NCBI GenBank assembly: GCA_947624975.1
Contig: CANQMP010000009.1
Span: 1 to 63,328, forward strand
Origin: Candidatus Gastranaerophilales bacterium
GTDB taxonomy: Bacteria > Cyanobacteriota > Vampirovibrionia > Gastranaerophilales > Gastranaerophilaceae
Direction of reading: 5' to 3'
Length of the DNA stretch: 63,328 bases
The position numbers and the translations under genes are program-made. This document shows, piece after piece, positions 46,320 to 54,983 of this stretch. Numbering within the stretch: position 1 is the stretch's first letter; each line of letters opens with the position of its first letter. The notes beneath the pieces are model-generated. The model saw nothing but the letters and a program-made list of their open reading frames with translations, did not search any database and had not been told where the DNA came from.

Positions 46320-46660
46320 AATTCCCTCTCCCCGTCGAATTGACCTTCGTGCGGGAGAAGGTTAGGGGGCAACTCCATCCACAAACAGTGAGGGGAAATT
46401 GTCCGTCATTGCGAGCGAATGCGAAGCAATCCAGCTTATTATTTTGCACGAAGTGCCGTAATATTTCTCCCTCCCCAGACGGGGAGGGCAGGGGTGGGGT
46501 GCGGTATCCCCATCCCTTTGTAAGACTCTGCCGAGCGGAACAATCCGGTGAATTGTTCCGCGAGAGGGAAATTTCTTAATGAGCATGCGAATTTAGAAAT
46601 TTCGGATGGGGTGGGTTTGTCCCCTCTCCCGCGGGGGAGAGGGGATTATATTATCTGTAC
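46320..46660. repeat. Mosaic intergenic repeat block, copy 4
   Basis: Part of an 833-base stretch without protein genes (46203-47035). It contains CCCTCTCCCCGTCGAATTGA, CATTGCGAGCGAATGCGAAG, CCCTCCCCAGACGGGGAGGG, a nested hairpin GCGGAACAATCC...GGAATTGTTCCGC-like element, and AATTTCTTAATGAGCATGCG. The last two recur at 57720-57810. Short ORFs here are not genes. Confidence 0.8.
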
Positions 46661-46830
46661 GAAGTGCCGAAACGGTCTGCTTGCTCACTCGCATTAAACG
46701 GGTCTGCGGTTGAGTGTTTCAAGAATTTCATTCTTTTCACACTCAAGCCTTCACCCTCTGCTCGTTCACGCCGAACCCACGGACAAGACTTCGTCTTGTG
46801 CGAGTTCTTGATGCCTCGTTCCCATGCGAT

Positions 46831-46862
46831 AAAAAAGCCATCCCGAATGGGATAGCTTTTTT
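46831..46862. terminator. Terminator-like hairpin
   Basis: AAAAAAGCCATCCC / GGGATAGCTTTTTT with a GAAT loop; A and T runs on both sides make it bidirectional. It lies downstream (minus strand) of the tRNA-like relic. Confidence 0.75.
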
Positions 46863-46865
46863 ATA

Positions 46866-46994
46866 CGGAGAGGGTGGGATTCTGCTTAGTCGTAGGCGAG
46901 AATATGAAATTTGAGCCTTACGAATAAGTATGCAGAGCTTACCCTTGTTATTCCGACAACGAGAGGAATAACAAGGGTCGAATCACTCCTCTCC
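46866..46994 (-). pseudogene. tRNA-Ser-like relic
   Basis: On the minus strand the segment starts GGAGAGG and ends CCTCTCC plus G, the same acceptor arms as the tRNA-Ser gene next to it. Its last 17 bases (CGGAGAGGGTGGGATTC on the plus strand, 46866-46882) are identical to the tRNA-Ser 3' end. The inside, 129 bases overall, does not fold as a tRNA: it holds a 14-bp perfect hairpin (46941-46978). Probably a decayed or interrupted tRNA copy. Confidence 0.45.
46941..46978. repeat. 14-bp perfect inverted repeat
   Basis: ACCCTTGTTATTCC and GGAATAACAAGGGT separated by ten bases. No T run follows, so it is not a standard terminator. Confidence 0.85.
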
Positions 46995-47035
46995 TTACAA
47001 AAAAACGGACCAGCACAAGCTAACCCGTTTTAATT

Positions 47036-47122
47036 CGGAGAGGGTGGGATTCGAACCCACGGTGAGCTTTCGCCCACATAGACTTTCGAGGTCCACACCT
47101 TAAACCGCTCGGACACCTCTCC
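47036..47122 (-). tRNA. tRNA-Ser (anticodon CGA)
   Basis: An 87-base class II tRNA. Acceptor GGAGAGG pairs with CCTCTCC, discriminator G, CCA not encoded. The anticodon arm TGGAC-CTCGAAA-GTCTA gives anticodon CGA, reading UCG. A long variable arm follows, then the T loop TTCGAAT. Confidence 0.96.
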
Positions 47123-47204
47123 ATATCTCCTATTCTATCACAAAAAAAATTTCCCCTAGCTTTTTTTATAAAAAATCTTCAAAAAAACTCCTCTTTTACC
47201 TAAA

Positions 47205-47284
47205 TTGTAACGAATTGTAAAGAAATTTACAAACCCCCGAAACCCTTGCTATAATTGCTCATAGCATAGCATAGCATAGCATAG
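47205..47284 (+). promoter_or_regulatory. Composite promoter block, copy B
   Basis: TTGTAA repeated ten bases apart (47205, 47215), TTTACA (47226-47231), 18 bases, TATAAT (47250-47255) with TGC extended -10, then five CATAG units (47260-47284). No protein gene follows on this strand before a terminator at 47373. Confidence 0.75.
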
Positions 47285-47406
47285 CAAAATTATGCCCTTT
47301 TTTAAAAATTCCCCTAAAGTTTTACAAAATTTTGCCGTTATATAACATGAAAGGAAACAAAATACTTTTTTTAAGCACAAAATCTATGGTTTTGTGCTTT
47401 TCTTTT
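47262..47406 (+). ncRNA. Candidate small RNA between promoter block B and its terminator
   Basis: The predicted transcript runs about 145 bases from just after TATAAT 47250-47255 to the T run at 47406. It begins with the CATAG array. No convincing ORF is inside: ATG 47347 has no ribosome site and reads through the terminator. It may be a small RNA, or the leader and terminator left when a gene like those at 29322 and 58265 was lost. Confidence 0.4.
47373..47406 (+). terminator. Plus-strand terminator
   Basis: AAGCACAAAA / TTTTGTGCTT, 7-base loop, T-rich tail. The tail is on the plus strand only, so it is not the terminator of proA on the minus strand. Confidence 0.8.
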
Positions 47407-47408
47407 GT

Positions 47409-48659
47409 CTACAAAATATCTCTGTGGCGGAATTTCTTTTTCCCCGACACGTAATCCTCAACTATATTGCCGTTTCCGATAAGTTTATACTTGTAAATGG
47501 TTAACCCATCCAAACCCACAGGCCCTCTGGCATGGGTTTTGTTTGTTGAAATGCCGACTTCCGCCCCGAAACCGTATCTGAAACCGTCTGCAAATCGGGT
47601 CGAAACGTTAAAATAAACCCCGGCTGAATCCGTTTTGTTCATAAATTTTTCCGCATTTTCAACATTTTGGGTAATTATACAGTCAGTATGCCCCGAACCG
47701 TAAGTGTTTATATGCTCTATCGCCTCATCAAGCCCGCTAACAATCTTGTAAGAAAGGATTTTATCGCCGTATTCAAACGCCCAGCTTTCCGGACTATCCG
47801 TAAGTTTAATTTCGGATAACTGCAAAGACGCCAAAAGACTGTCTTTTCCCTTGAAATTTTTGTGTATAAGCAGTGTTTCAACGGAATTGCAGGCACTCGG
47901 ATATTGGGTTTTTGCATCTGTAACAACGTTTATTGCCATATCTAAATCTGCCGTTTCATCGACAAAAATATGGCAAATTCCGTCGGCATGCCCGAGTACG
48001 GGGATTTTGGTGTTCTCTTTTACAAATTTAACAAGATTTTTTCCGCCTCTCGGGATAATCAAATTGATATATTTATCGCATTTAAGCATTTCTGCCACAT
48101 CGTCACGGCTGAAAACCTGTTGTATAACGTTTTTCGGAAAGCCTTTGACCTGTTCCAGTGCGGAATTTATGACGGAAAGGATTTTTTTATTCGTGTTAAC
48201 GCTTTCTTTTCCGCCTTTTAGTATAACTGCGTTAGCTGATTTTACGGCAAGTGATGAAATCTGTGCGATAACATCGGGGCGAGCCTCAAAAATTATCCCT
48301 AAAACTCCGATAGGGCAAGAAACTTTATACAAAGTTAAGCCTTCATCCAGCTCTCTGACGAGCAATTTTCTGTTTACGGGGTCTTGAAGCTTTGCAATAT
48401 CTCTAATTCCCTGAAGCATGTCACGCATTTTATTTTCGTCAAGTTTCAGACGATTAAATGCCGATTTTGTGAGTTCACCCGACCTCACAAGCTTTTCAGC
48501 CTCGGATAAATCCTGTTTATTGGCGTCAAAAACTTCCGTAGAACGGGTTTCAAGCTCATCAGCGATTTTATACAGAGCCTCATTTCTAATCTCTGTCGAT
48601 AAATCCGAAATTTTCAAGGAAGCTTCTTTTGCGTTTTTTGCTATTTGCGTGAAATCCAT
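47409..48659 (-). CDS. proA: Glutamate-5-semialdehyde dehydrogenase (gamma-glutamyl phosphate reductase)
   Basis: A 416-residue enzyme reducing gamma-glutamyl phosphate in proline synthesis. It shows IGVLGIIFEARPDVIAQI, VILKGGKESVNTN, the catalytic Cys region KTQYPSACNSVETLL, and ISTNKTHARGPVGLDGL. Last gene of the dxr-proB-proA unit, six bases after proB, with GAGG upstream. Confidence 0.97.
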   Translation of the reverse strand: MDFTQIAKNAKEASLKISDLSTEIRNEALYKIADELETRSTEVFDANKQDLSEAEKLVRSGELTKSAFNRLKLDENKMRDMLQGIRDIAKLQDPVNRKLLVRELDEGLTLYKVSCPIGVLGIIFEARPDVIAQISSLAVKSANAVILKGGKESVNTNKKILSVINSALEQVKGFPKNVIQQVFSRDDVAEMLKCDKYINLIIPRGGKNLVKFVKENTKIPVLGHADGICHIFVDETADLDMAINVVTDAKTQYPSACNSVETLLIHKNFKGKDSLLASLQLSEIKLTDSPESWAFEYGDKILSYKIVSGLDEAIEHINTYGSGHTDCIITQNVENAEKFMNKTDSAGVYFNVSTRFADGFRYGFGAEVGISTNKTHARGPVGLDGLTIYKYKLIGNGNIVEDYVSGKKKFRHRDIL

Positions 48660-48665
48660 ATTTCC

Positions 48666-49805
48666 TCACAGTAAAGTAATATTATCTCTTGTAATTATTG
48701 CATCGTAGTTTTTAAATCCGAGAATTTCCATAATGTTGTCGGAGTGGCAACCGATAACTTTTTGGCATGAATCCGAACCGTAATTGACTATTCCGCGTCC
48801 GATTTCGTTTTTCTGTTCGTCCAGAATAGAAACGACATCACCTTTTTTAAAGTCGTTAATAACTTCGCAAACACCGATGGGAAGCAGGCTTTTTTGTGCC
48901 AAAAGTGCCTGTTTTGCACCATCGTTCACTACGATTTTGCCGATAATGTTTGTTGCATAGCCTATCCAGCGTTTTTTATCCGAAAGTCCTTCGTTTTGCG
49001 GTAAAAACATTGTTCCGAGTTCTTCACCGGCAAATATTTTGTTAATTACGTAAGGTATTTTACCGTTTGCGATTAGGACTTTGCCTCCGAAGCGTGTAAC
49101 CATTCTTGCCGCCTCGAGTTTAGTTCTCATGCCGCCTCTGCCGCCTGCCGATGCGTCTGTTCCGAGTGCTAAAATCTCGTCTGTCACTTCATTAACCGTT
49201 CTTATTATGTTTGCATCGGGGTTAACTTTCGGGTTTTCATCGTAAAGTCCCTCAATATCCGAAAGTATTACGAGCAAATCGGCATCAAGTTCGCTCGCAA
49301 CGAGGGCTGACAGTTTATCATTGTCGGAAAAACATACCTGCATGTGTTCGTACTGAGGGTCGACTTCCACGGTTGAAACGGTGTCATTCTGGTTAATTAT
49401 CGGCACAACACCGAGTTCCAAAAGCTTGTTTAAAGTCGTTCTAAGGCTCAGATAGCGTTTTCTGAGCGAAAAATCGTCCTCTGTCAAAAGGATTTGCGAT
49501 GATACAATTCCGTAAGTGTCAAATCCTTCCTCATAAATCGACATTAATTTTCCCTGACCTATTGCCGCACAAGCCTGTTTGAGTGCAACACCTTCCGTAC
49601 TTTCAAGCCCCAAACGCTTTTTGCCTAATCCGACAGCACCCGAAGTTACAACGATAACTTCTTTTCCTTGTCTTACAAGGCGTGACAAATCCTCAATAAA
49701 TGAAAACACCCTCGGGAGTGAAACATAGCCGTCATCTCCCCTTAAAATGTTTGTTCCGAACTTAAATACAATTCGTTTTGCGTTTATAAATTCTTCTCTG
49801 TTCAT
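48666..49805 (-). CDS. proB: Glutamate 5-kinase
   Basis: A 379-residue protein: amino-acid kinase domain (VFKFGTNIL, VTSGAVGLGKKRL, QNDTVSTVEV, SDIEGLYDENP, GGMRTKLEAARM) plus a C-terminal PUA domain from about 285. It phosphorylates glutamate, usually under proline feedback. A TATAAT overlapping the end of dxr (49812-49817, minus strand) lies six bases before the ATG, and no ribosome site is seen, so an internal leaderless start is possible besides read-through from dxr. Confidence 0.97.
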   Translation of the reverse strand: MNREEFINAKRIVFKFGTNILRGDDGYVSLPRVFSFIEDLSRLVRQGKEVIVVTSGAVGLGKKRLGLESTEGVALKQACAAIGQGKLMSIYEEGFDTYGIVSSQILLTEDDFSLRKRYLSLRTTLNKLLELGVVPIINQNDTVSTVEVDPQYEHMQVCFSDNDKLSALVASELDADLLVILSDIEGLYDENPKVNPDANIIRTVNEVTDEILALGTDASAGGRGGMRTKLEAARMVTRFGGKVLIANGKIPYVINKIFAGEELGTMFLPQNEGLSDKKRWIGYATNIIGKIVVNDGAKQALLAQKSLLPIGVCEVINDFKKGDVVSILDEQKNEIGRGIVNYGSDSCQKVIGCHSDNIMEILGFKNYDAIITRDNITLL

Positions 49806-49812
49806 AGTTTTA

Positions 49813-50910
49813 TTATATTACAAATTTATGAGATTGAATTAAATTTTTGGTTTTTTCTCGAACAAATTTATCGATTTCAAAAATTTCGTCCAAACTCGGG
49901 TTTTTAACGGGTTCGTGTTCATCGCACATTTTTTTGGTAATTTCATAAATATTACACAATTTTATTTCACCTGCAAGAAATGCCATAACTGCTTCTTCGT
50001 TGGCGGCGTTCATGCAAACCGTTGCACTTCCGCCGATTTTGCCCATATCGTAAGCAAGCTTAACGGAGGGAAATTTTTCAAAATCGGGTTTTTCAAAATC
50101 CAGTCTTGCGATATCGGAGAAACTGAAACTTTTTGATTTAATCCCTTCAAAGCGTTCGGGGTATGTAATTGCGTACTGTATGGGGATGTGCATACTCGGA
50201 AGTCCGAGCTGGGCTATTACACTGCCGTCTTTGTACTCGACTGCGGAATGAATAATGCTTTGCGGATGAACAACGACTTCAATGTTATCGTAATCAAATC
50301 CGAAAAGGTAATGAGCTTCAATAACTTCAAGTCCTTTATTCATCAATGTTGCGGAGTCAACTGTAATTTTTTTTCCCATATTCCAGCGGGGATGAGCCAG
50401 GGTTTGTTCAACGGTTGCACTTTTCATCTCATCTGTTGACTTATGCAGAAAAGGACCTCCCGATGCGGTTATAATGAGTTTGTCGACCTGATTTATGTCT
50501 TTAATACATTGGTGGATAGCACAGTGTTCGCTGTCGACGGGAACTATGTTAACGCCGTATTTTTTCGCCTCTGCCATTACCAAATCGCCTGCCATAACAA
50601 GAGTTTCCTTGTTTGCAAGTGCAATATCAATTCCGTTTCTTATTGCTTTAAGTGTCGGTTTAAGTCCGATTTTACCCGAGCATGCGACAAGAATTATATC
50701 GTTTTCCTTATCGGAGCAGATTTTTTCAAGTCCTTCTTCTCCCAAAACGGTGTAGCGGGGTTTAAATTTTTCCGCCTGTTGTTTTAAAAGTTCCGCATTA
50801 TGTCCGCAGGCAAGGGCAATAATTTCAAACTTATCGGGAAGTTTTTCAATAACTTCCAAAGCCTGACGCCCGATAGAACCCGTTGAACCTATTATACTGA
50901 TTTTTCTCAT
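49813..50910 (-). CDS. dxr: 1-deoxy-D-xylulose 5-phosphate reductoisomerase
   Basis: A 365-residue NADPH enzyme of the MEP isoprenoid pathway. It shows SIIGSTGSIGRQALEVIE, ALANKETLVMAGDLV, PVDSEHCAI, ITASGGPF, PRWNMGKKITVDSATLMNKGLE-type core, and VMAFLAGEIKLCNI. Slightly short at the C-terminus. TATAAT (50917-50922, minus strand) is exactly six bases before the ATG, predicting a leaderless mRNA. Pairing with proline genes is unusual and probably only a shared transcript. Confidence 0.96.
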   Translation of the reverse strand: MRKISIIGSTGSIGRQALEVIEKLPDKFEIIALACGHNAELLKQQAEKFKPRYTVLGEEGLEKICSDKENDIILVACSGKIGLKPTLKAIRNGIDIALANKETLVMAGDLVMAEAKKYGVNIVPVDSEHCAIHQCIKDINQVDKLIITASGGPFLHKSTDEMKSATVEQTLAHPRWNMGKKITVDSATLMNKGLEVIEAHYLFGFDYDNIEVVVHPQSIIHSAVEYKDGSVIAQLGLPSMHIPIQYAITYPERFEGIKSKSFSFSDIARLDFEKPDFEKFPSVKLAYDMGKIGGSATVCMNAANEEAVMAFLAGEIKLCNIYEITKKMCDEHEPVKNPSLDEIFEIDKFVREKTKNLIQSHKFVI

Positions 50911-50995
50911 AGAATTATTATATTACAAATTATTTGTTATTAAAACTGTTGCCATAAAAATATTTGTATTATAATATATTTTAAGTGAGGAGATT

Positions 50996-51241
50996 ATGGC
51001 AAAAATTAATATAACCGTATGTATGGGAAGTTCATGTTTTGCGAGAGGAAATCAGCAAAACTTGGCATTTATCGAAAATTACATAAAAGAACACGGGCTT
51101 GATGCGGATGTTGATTTGGCGGGAAAAAGATGCGAAAACAAATGCGAACATGGTCCGAATATCATAATTAACGGAGTTGAATATAAAGAAGTTACGGAAG
51201 AAAAAATCGAAGAAATTTTGAGCGGTCTTGCCGTAAAATAA
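50996..51241 (+). CDS. Thioredoxin-like [2Fe-2S] ferredoxin (NuoE/HydC-like)
   Basis: An 81-residue protein with the four Cys of the NuoE-type cluster: CMGSSC at 9-14, and CENKC at about 46-50. It probably passes electrons to or from the hydrogenase-like protein encoded 15 bases downstream. Ribosome site GAGGAG and a TATAAT region at about 50970. Confidence 0.88.
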   Translation: MAKINITVCMGSSCFARGNQQNLAFIENYIKEHGLDADVDLAGKRCENKCEHGPNIIINGVEYKEVTEEKIEEILSGLAVK

Positions 51242-51256
51242 GTTGGAGTTTAAAAA

Positions 51257-52969
51257 ATGAATAATCAGTATCCGGTCTACACACTTACAAATGAATGTCA
51301 CGACTGTTACAAGTGCATTAGGGAATGTCCTGTCAAGGCAATTAAAATAGAAAACGGGCATGCCTCGGTTATTCCCGAAAAATGTATTGCCTGCGGAAAC
51401 TGCGTAAAAGCTTGTCCTTCCAACGCAAAAAGGGTGCGAAGCGACATTGACAAGGTGAAAAACCTTATACTTGCACAGAAAGATGTTTATGTGTCATTAG
51501 CACCTTCTTGGAGAGCGTCTTTTGAGAATTCTGCGGAAAAAATGATAGCACTTTTAAAGCGTTTGGGATTTAAAGATGTGTCGGAAACCGCTTTAGGTGC
51601 TCAGGAAGTGTCGATTAAGACCGCACAAATTCTTAATAACAGTGAAAAAGGCCTTTTTATATCCAGTGCATGTCCCGTTATTGTGGATTATATAAGGCTT
51701 TACATGTCCGATTTTACCAAATATATTACTCCCATTGGCTCGCCTTTAATGACACATGCCAAACTGCTCAAAGAAACTTACGGCGATGATATTGCGATAG
51801 TTTTCATCGGGCCTTGTATCGGAAAGAAAAACGAAGCGGCTTATTCCGATTTGATAGATGCGGCGTTGACTTTTGAAGAACTTCGCATGTGGTTTAACGA
51901 CGAAATCATTGATATTTCAAAAGTTGCGAAGGATGACAAGTTTAAATTTGTTCCTGAATCCGCTTATGAAGGCACTTTGTACCCGATAGACGGCGGAATG
52001 AACCAAATTATCAGAAAATCGGGCGTTAATGATAATGTACAGCTTTTGGAGGTTTGCGGTTTAAACTCACTTAAACGTGCTTTGAATAATCTTGATGCGG
52101 AAAAGGTTGAAAAAACGATTTTTATTGAGGCTCTGGCATGTGAGGGCGGTTGTGTCGGCGGGCCTTGTATTTCGTCTGAAAAAGCAGGAATTACAATGGT
52201 TTCGGATATTCTTACCAAAGAAAAGAAACGTGATAAAATTCCCGAAGAACCTAAAGTTGTTTACGATTACAAAATTGTACCGAAAAGGGTTGTGGATACG
52301 GATTATCCGATAGAAGATATCCTGAAAACCTTGAAACGTATCGGTAAACATTCCGTTGATGACGAGTTAAACTGCGGCGGATGCGGTTATGCGACTTGCC
52401 GTGATTTGGCAAAGGCTTTACTTGACGGAGAGGCGGAAACTTCGATGTGCGTTTCTTATATGCGTAAAATTGCCGTAAGAAAGGCTGCCGCAATGTTCAG
52501 ATGTATGCCCGCAGCCGTTGTTATGGTTGATAATAACTTAAACATACTTGAGGCAAACGACAGTTTCATGAAGATGTTTACGGGCGATATGTATGAGGTG
52601 TTTAAGGCTCGTCCTGACGGGCTTACCGGTGCGGCACTCGACAGAATTGTGGATTTTTCGGATTTGTTTAAAACAATTCTTAAAACAGGTAAAGACTTAC
52701 ACAAAGAGCGTTTCCACGTTAAAAACAGGCTTTATAACATTTCTGCGTTTACCGTTGAGGAAAACGAAATCGTCGGAGCGGTTATCACTGACGTAACTTC
52801 CGCCGAAACTAACAGAGAAAAAATTTCGCAAAAAGCTCATGAAGTTATTTCCAAAAATATTTCCATCGTACAAGAGATCGCATGCCTTCTTGGCGAACAC
52901 ATGGTTGAAACGGAAACTCTGTTAAGCTCTATCGCGGAAGATTACGATGAAAAAGACGGAGAAGTATAA
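51257..52969 (+). CDS. Sensory-type [FeFe] hydrogenase with PAS domain
   Basis: A 570-residue protein. Two 4Fe-4S motifs open it (CHDCYKCIRECP, CIACGNCVKACP). The H-cluster domain has SSACPVI (about 136), GPCIGKKNE (about 186) and ALACEGGCVGG (about 294), so the cluster Cys are kept, but the usual TSCCP has Ala where the proton-relay Cys sits. Then a four-Cys Fe-S domain (LNCGGCGYATC, TSMCVSY) and a PAS domain (PAAVVMVDNNLNILEANDSF). This is the group C plan, proposed to sense hydrogen rather than turn it over. Co-transcribed with the phosphatase next to it, which is its likely output. Confidence 0.9.
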   Translation: MNNQYPVYTLTNECHDCYKCIRECPVKAIKIENGHASVIPEKCIACGNCVKACPSNAKRVRSDIDKVKNLILAQKDVYVSLAPSWRASFENSAEKMIALLKRLGFKDVSETALGAQEVSIKTAQILNNSEKGLFISSACPVIVDYIRLYMSDFTKYITPIGSPLMTHAKLLKETYGDDIAIVFIGPCIGKKNEAAYSDLIDAALTFEELRMWFNDEIIDISKVAKDDKFKFVPESAYEGTLYPIDGGMNQIIRKSGVNDNVQLLEVCGLNSLKRALNNLDAEKVEKTIFIEALACEGGCVGGPCISSEKAGITMVSDILTKEKKRDKIPEEPKVVYDYKIVPKRVVDTDYPIEDILKTLKRIGKHSVDDELNCGGCGYATCRDLAKALLDGEAETSMCVSYMRKIAVRKAAAMFRCMPAAVVMVDNNLNILEANDSFMKMFTGDMYEVFKARPDGLTGAALDRIVDFSDLFKTILKTGKDLHKERFHVKNRLYNISAFTVEENEIVGAVITDVTSAETNREKISQKAHEVISKNISIVQEIACLLGEHMVETETLLSSIAEDYDEKDGEV

Positions 52970-52971
52970 AA

Positions 52972-54135
52972 ATGTTCATTGACATTGACTGCTCTCAGAC
53001 AAAAAAGTATAACCAAAACGCTTACGGGGATTATTTTGTTTCCAAAAGATATCCCGATGAGGCAAAATTAATTGCCGTTTTATCAGATGGTTTGGGAAGC
53101 GGTATTAAGGCAAACATTTTGTCTTGCATGACATCTACCATGCTTTTAAAATTTATTGAGGGTGATCAAATACCTATCGGAAAAGCTGCGGAAATCGTTA
53201 TGAACTCTCTGCCTGTATGTAAGGTCAGAAAGATTAGTTATTCGACTTTTTCGGCTATAGAGGTTGACGATGAGGGTAATGCAAAAATCGTTGAAGAAGG
53301 AAACCCTGAATTTATCTGGATTAGGGGTGGTGAAGTTTTACATCCCGAATATGAATCCGTTCCGTCAAAGACTTTTAAAAACAGATGTATGAAGGTTTAT
53401 AAAATAAAGCTTAAACTCGGTGACAGACTGATTTTTTGCTCGGACGGAGTTACTCAGTCGGGATTAGGAGGAGGACGGCTTAAACTCGGTTTACGCAGAG
53501 AAGGTTTGATTATTCTTTTGAAAGACAAACTCAAAGAATTTCCCGATATTTCAAGCACAGAGCTTTCTCAGTACATTATTAATCAGGCAAGAAATATTGA
53601 AACCGACAGGCTTCCGAAAGATGATATTTCGGCATGCGTTCTTTATTTCAGAGAACCTCGCGAGTCTTTGGTGTTCACAGGCCCTCCTTATCATCAGAAT
53701 AAAGATGCCGAATATGCAAAAATGTTTGATAACTTCAAAGGTAAAAAGGCGATAGCTGGCGGAACTACGGCGAATTTGATTTCAAGAGAATTAAACCGTC
53801 CGATTATGATGGATACGACAATAAGTATCGGTAAACTTCCGGCATGCTCGTATATGGATGGTGTAGATTTGGTTACGGAGGGAATTTTAACCCTGACAAA
53901 GACTTTGGAGTATCTTGAAAGTAATTCGTATGATATTGACAATGCAGCCGGAAAGTTGGTAAAATTTTTATTAGATAGTGATTGTATATCTTTCATGGTA
54001 GGTGCAAAACTTAATCAGGCTCACTATGATCCGGCACTCCCGATTGAAATTGAAATACGTAAAAACATTATCAAGAAAATCGCAAATGTGCTTCAGGACC
54101 GATATTTCAAAAAAGTTAGTGTACAGTATATGTAG
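52972..54135 (+). CDS. SpoIIE-type PP2C serine phosphatase
   Basis: A 387-residue protein whose first ~230 residues are a PP2C/SpoIIE domain: AVLSDGLGSGIKA, KISYSTFSAIEV, RLIFCSDGVTQ and KDDISACVL carry the metal Asp residues. The remaining ~150 residues (from FTGPPYHQNKDAEYAKMF) are not recognised and contain AIAGGTTANLI. Two bases after the sensory hydrogenase. It should dephosphorylate a Ser/Thr target, perhaps an anti-sigma antagonist, in answer to redox or hydrogen. Confidence 0.9.
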   Translation: MFIDIDCSQTKKYNQNAYGDYFVSKRYPDEAKLIAVLSDGLGSGIKANILSCMTSTMLLKFIEGDQIPIGKAAEIVMNSLPVCKVRKISYSTFSAIEVDDEGNAKIVEEGNPEFIWIRGGEVLHPEYESVPSKTFKNRCMKVYKIKLKLGDRLIFCSDGVTQSGLGGGRLKLGLRREGLIILLKDKLKEFPDISSTELSQYIINQARNIETDRLPKDDISACVLYFREPRESLVFTGPPYHQNKDAEYAKMFDNFKGKKAIAGGTTANLISRELNRPIMMDTTISIGKLPACSYMDGVDLVTEGILTLTKTLEYLESNSYDIDNAAGKLVKFLLDSDCISFMVGAKLNQAHYDPALPIEIEIRKNIIKKIANVLQDRYFKKVSVQYM

Positions 54136-54148
54136 AAGAGGATATGAA

Positions 54149-54409
54149 ATGGACAAAAAAATTAGTGTTAAAGTTTGTTTAGGTACAACATGTTTCGTAA
54201 TGGGTTCGTCGAATTTACAGGAATTAATCGAAACCGTTCCCGCAAAATACGGTGACAGAGTGGAGGTTTCAGGTGTTCCCTGCCTCGGATTATGCTCTAT
54301 TGACTGGGAATTTTCAAAAGCACCTTATGTAAAGGTTGATGACGAGGTTATAAAAGAAGCCACTGTTGAAAAAGTTTTGAAAGCTATTGATGAAAAATTA
54401 AAAGCATAA
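54149..54409 (+). CDS. Second thioredoxin-like [2Fe-2S] ferredoxin
   Basis: An 86-residue NuoE-like protein with CLGTTC at 9-14 and CLGLC at about 45-49. It is related to the protein at 50996 in Cys spacing, so the sensory hydrogenase and phosphatase are bracketed by two such carriers. ATG 54149 follows AGAAGAGG. Ends at a terminator. Confidence 0.86.
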   Translation: MDKKISVKVCLGTTCFVMGSSNLQELIETVPAKYGDRVEVSGVPCLGLCSIDWEFSKAPYVKVDDEVIKEATVEKVLKAIDEKLKA

Positions 54410-54435
54410 AAAATCGGGAATTTCCCGATTTTTTT
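54408..54435. terminator. Bidirectional terminator
   Basis: AAAAAATCGGGAA / TTCCCGATTTTTT, between the ferredoxin gene and a convergent XRE gene. Confidence 0.9.
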
Positions 54436-54763
54436 ATTTATCTTCGACCAAATCTCTCAAAATTTTATAAACCAATTCGAGTGTTTTGGAATCCTTTTTT
54501 GCAATGTCAATATAAGAATTTATCCCCTCAATAAGCTCATTATCGGATTTAATATGGTCATTTGCAAATAATTCCTCTGTTGATATTTCCAAAGCATTCA
54601 GCAATTTTTCAAGGGTTTCGGTTTTCGGAAAATTTACACCGATTTCTATATTACTGAGATTTCTTGAAGAAATATCAATAATTTCTGCCAGTTTTTCCTG
54701 TGTTAAGCCTTTTTTCTTACGTATTCTTTTAATTTTTTCACCTAACTGTTGTTTAATGTTCAT
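54434..54763 (-). CDS. XRE-family HTH regulator (109 aa)
   Basis: An N-terminal HTH (KIKRIRKKKGLTQEKLAEII, ISSRNLSNIEIGVNFP, TLEKLLNALEISTEELF) and a helical C-terminal half that may dimerise. Ribosome site AAGGA. It lies between the two hydrogenase units and may regulate one of them; this is only positional. Confidence 0.88.
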   Translation of the reverse strand: MNIKQQLGEKIKRIRKKKGLTQEKLAEIIDISSRNLSNIEIGVNFPKTETLEKLLNALEISTEELFANDHIKSDNELIEGINSYIDIAKKDSKTLELVYKILRDLVEDK

Positions 54764-54983
54764 AGAATTCCTTAATATATATCAAATTTTGTTTAAAATC
54801 AGAACCGCTACATCATAATATATTAACTTTTGTAAACGTGAAATGTCGCTCTACATCTATATAATAAAAAATTTCTATTCTTTACATTGAATTTTTGGCA
54901 ATTTTTTAGTAGAATATTTTTTTATATAAGAGTGATATGTGCACATCAATATGTTAGAAAGAAAGTATAAAGGAGATCGTATT

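Noticed and set aside
46340-46914. Several ORFs of 60-80 codons
   Set aside because: All fall in repeat modules or hairpins with no start signals.
47260-47284. CATAG arrays read as a CRISPR-like array
   Set aside because: Five-base units without spacers and no cas genes; simple sequence repeats.
47373-47406. Hairpin as terminator of the dxr-proB-proA unit
   Set aside because: On the minus strand the stem is followed by A, not T; the T run is on the plus strand.
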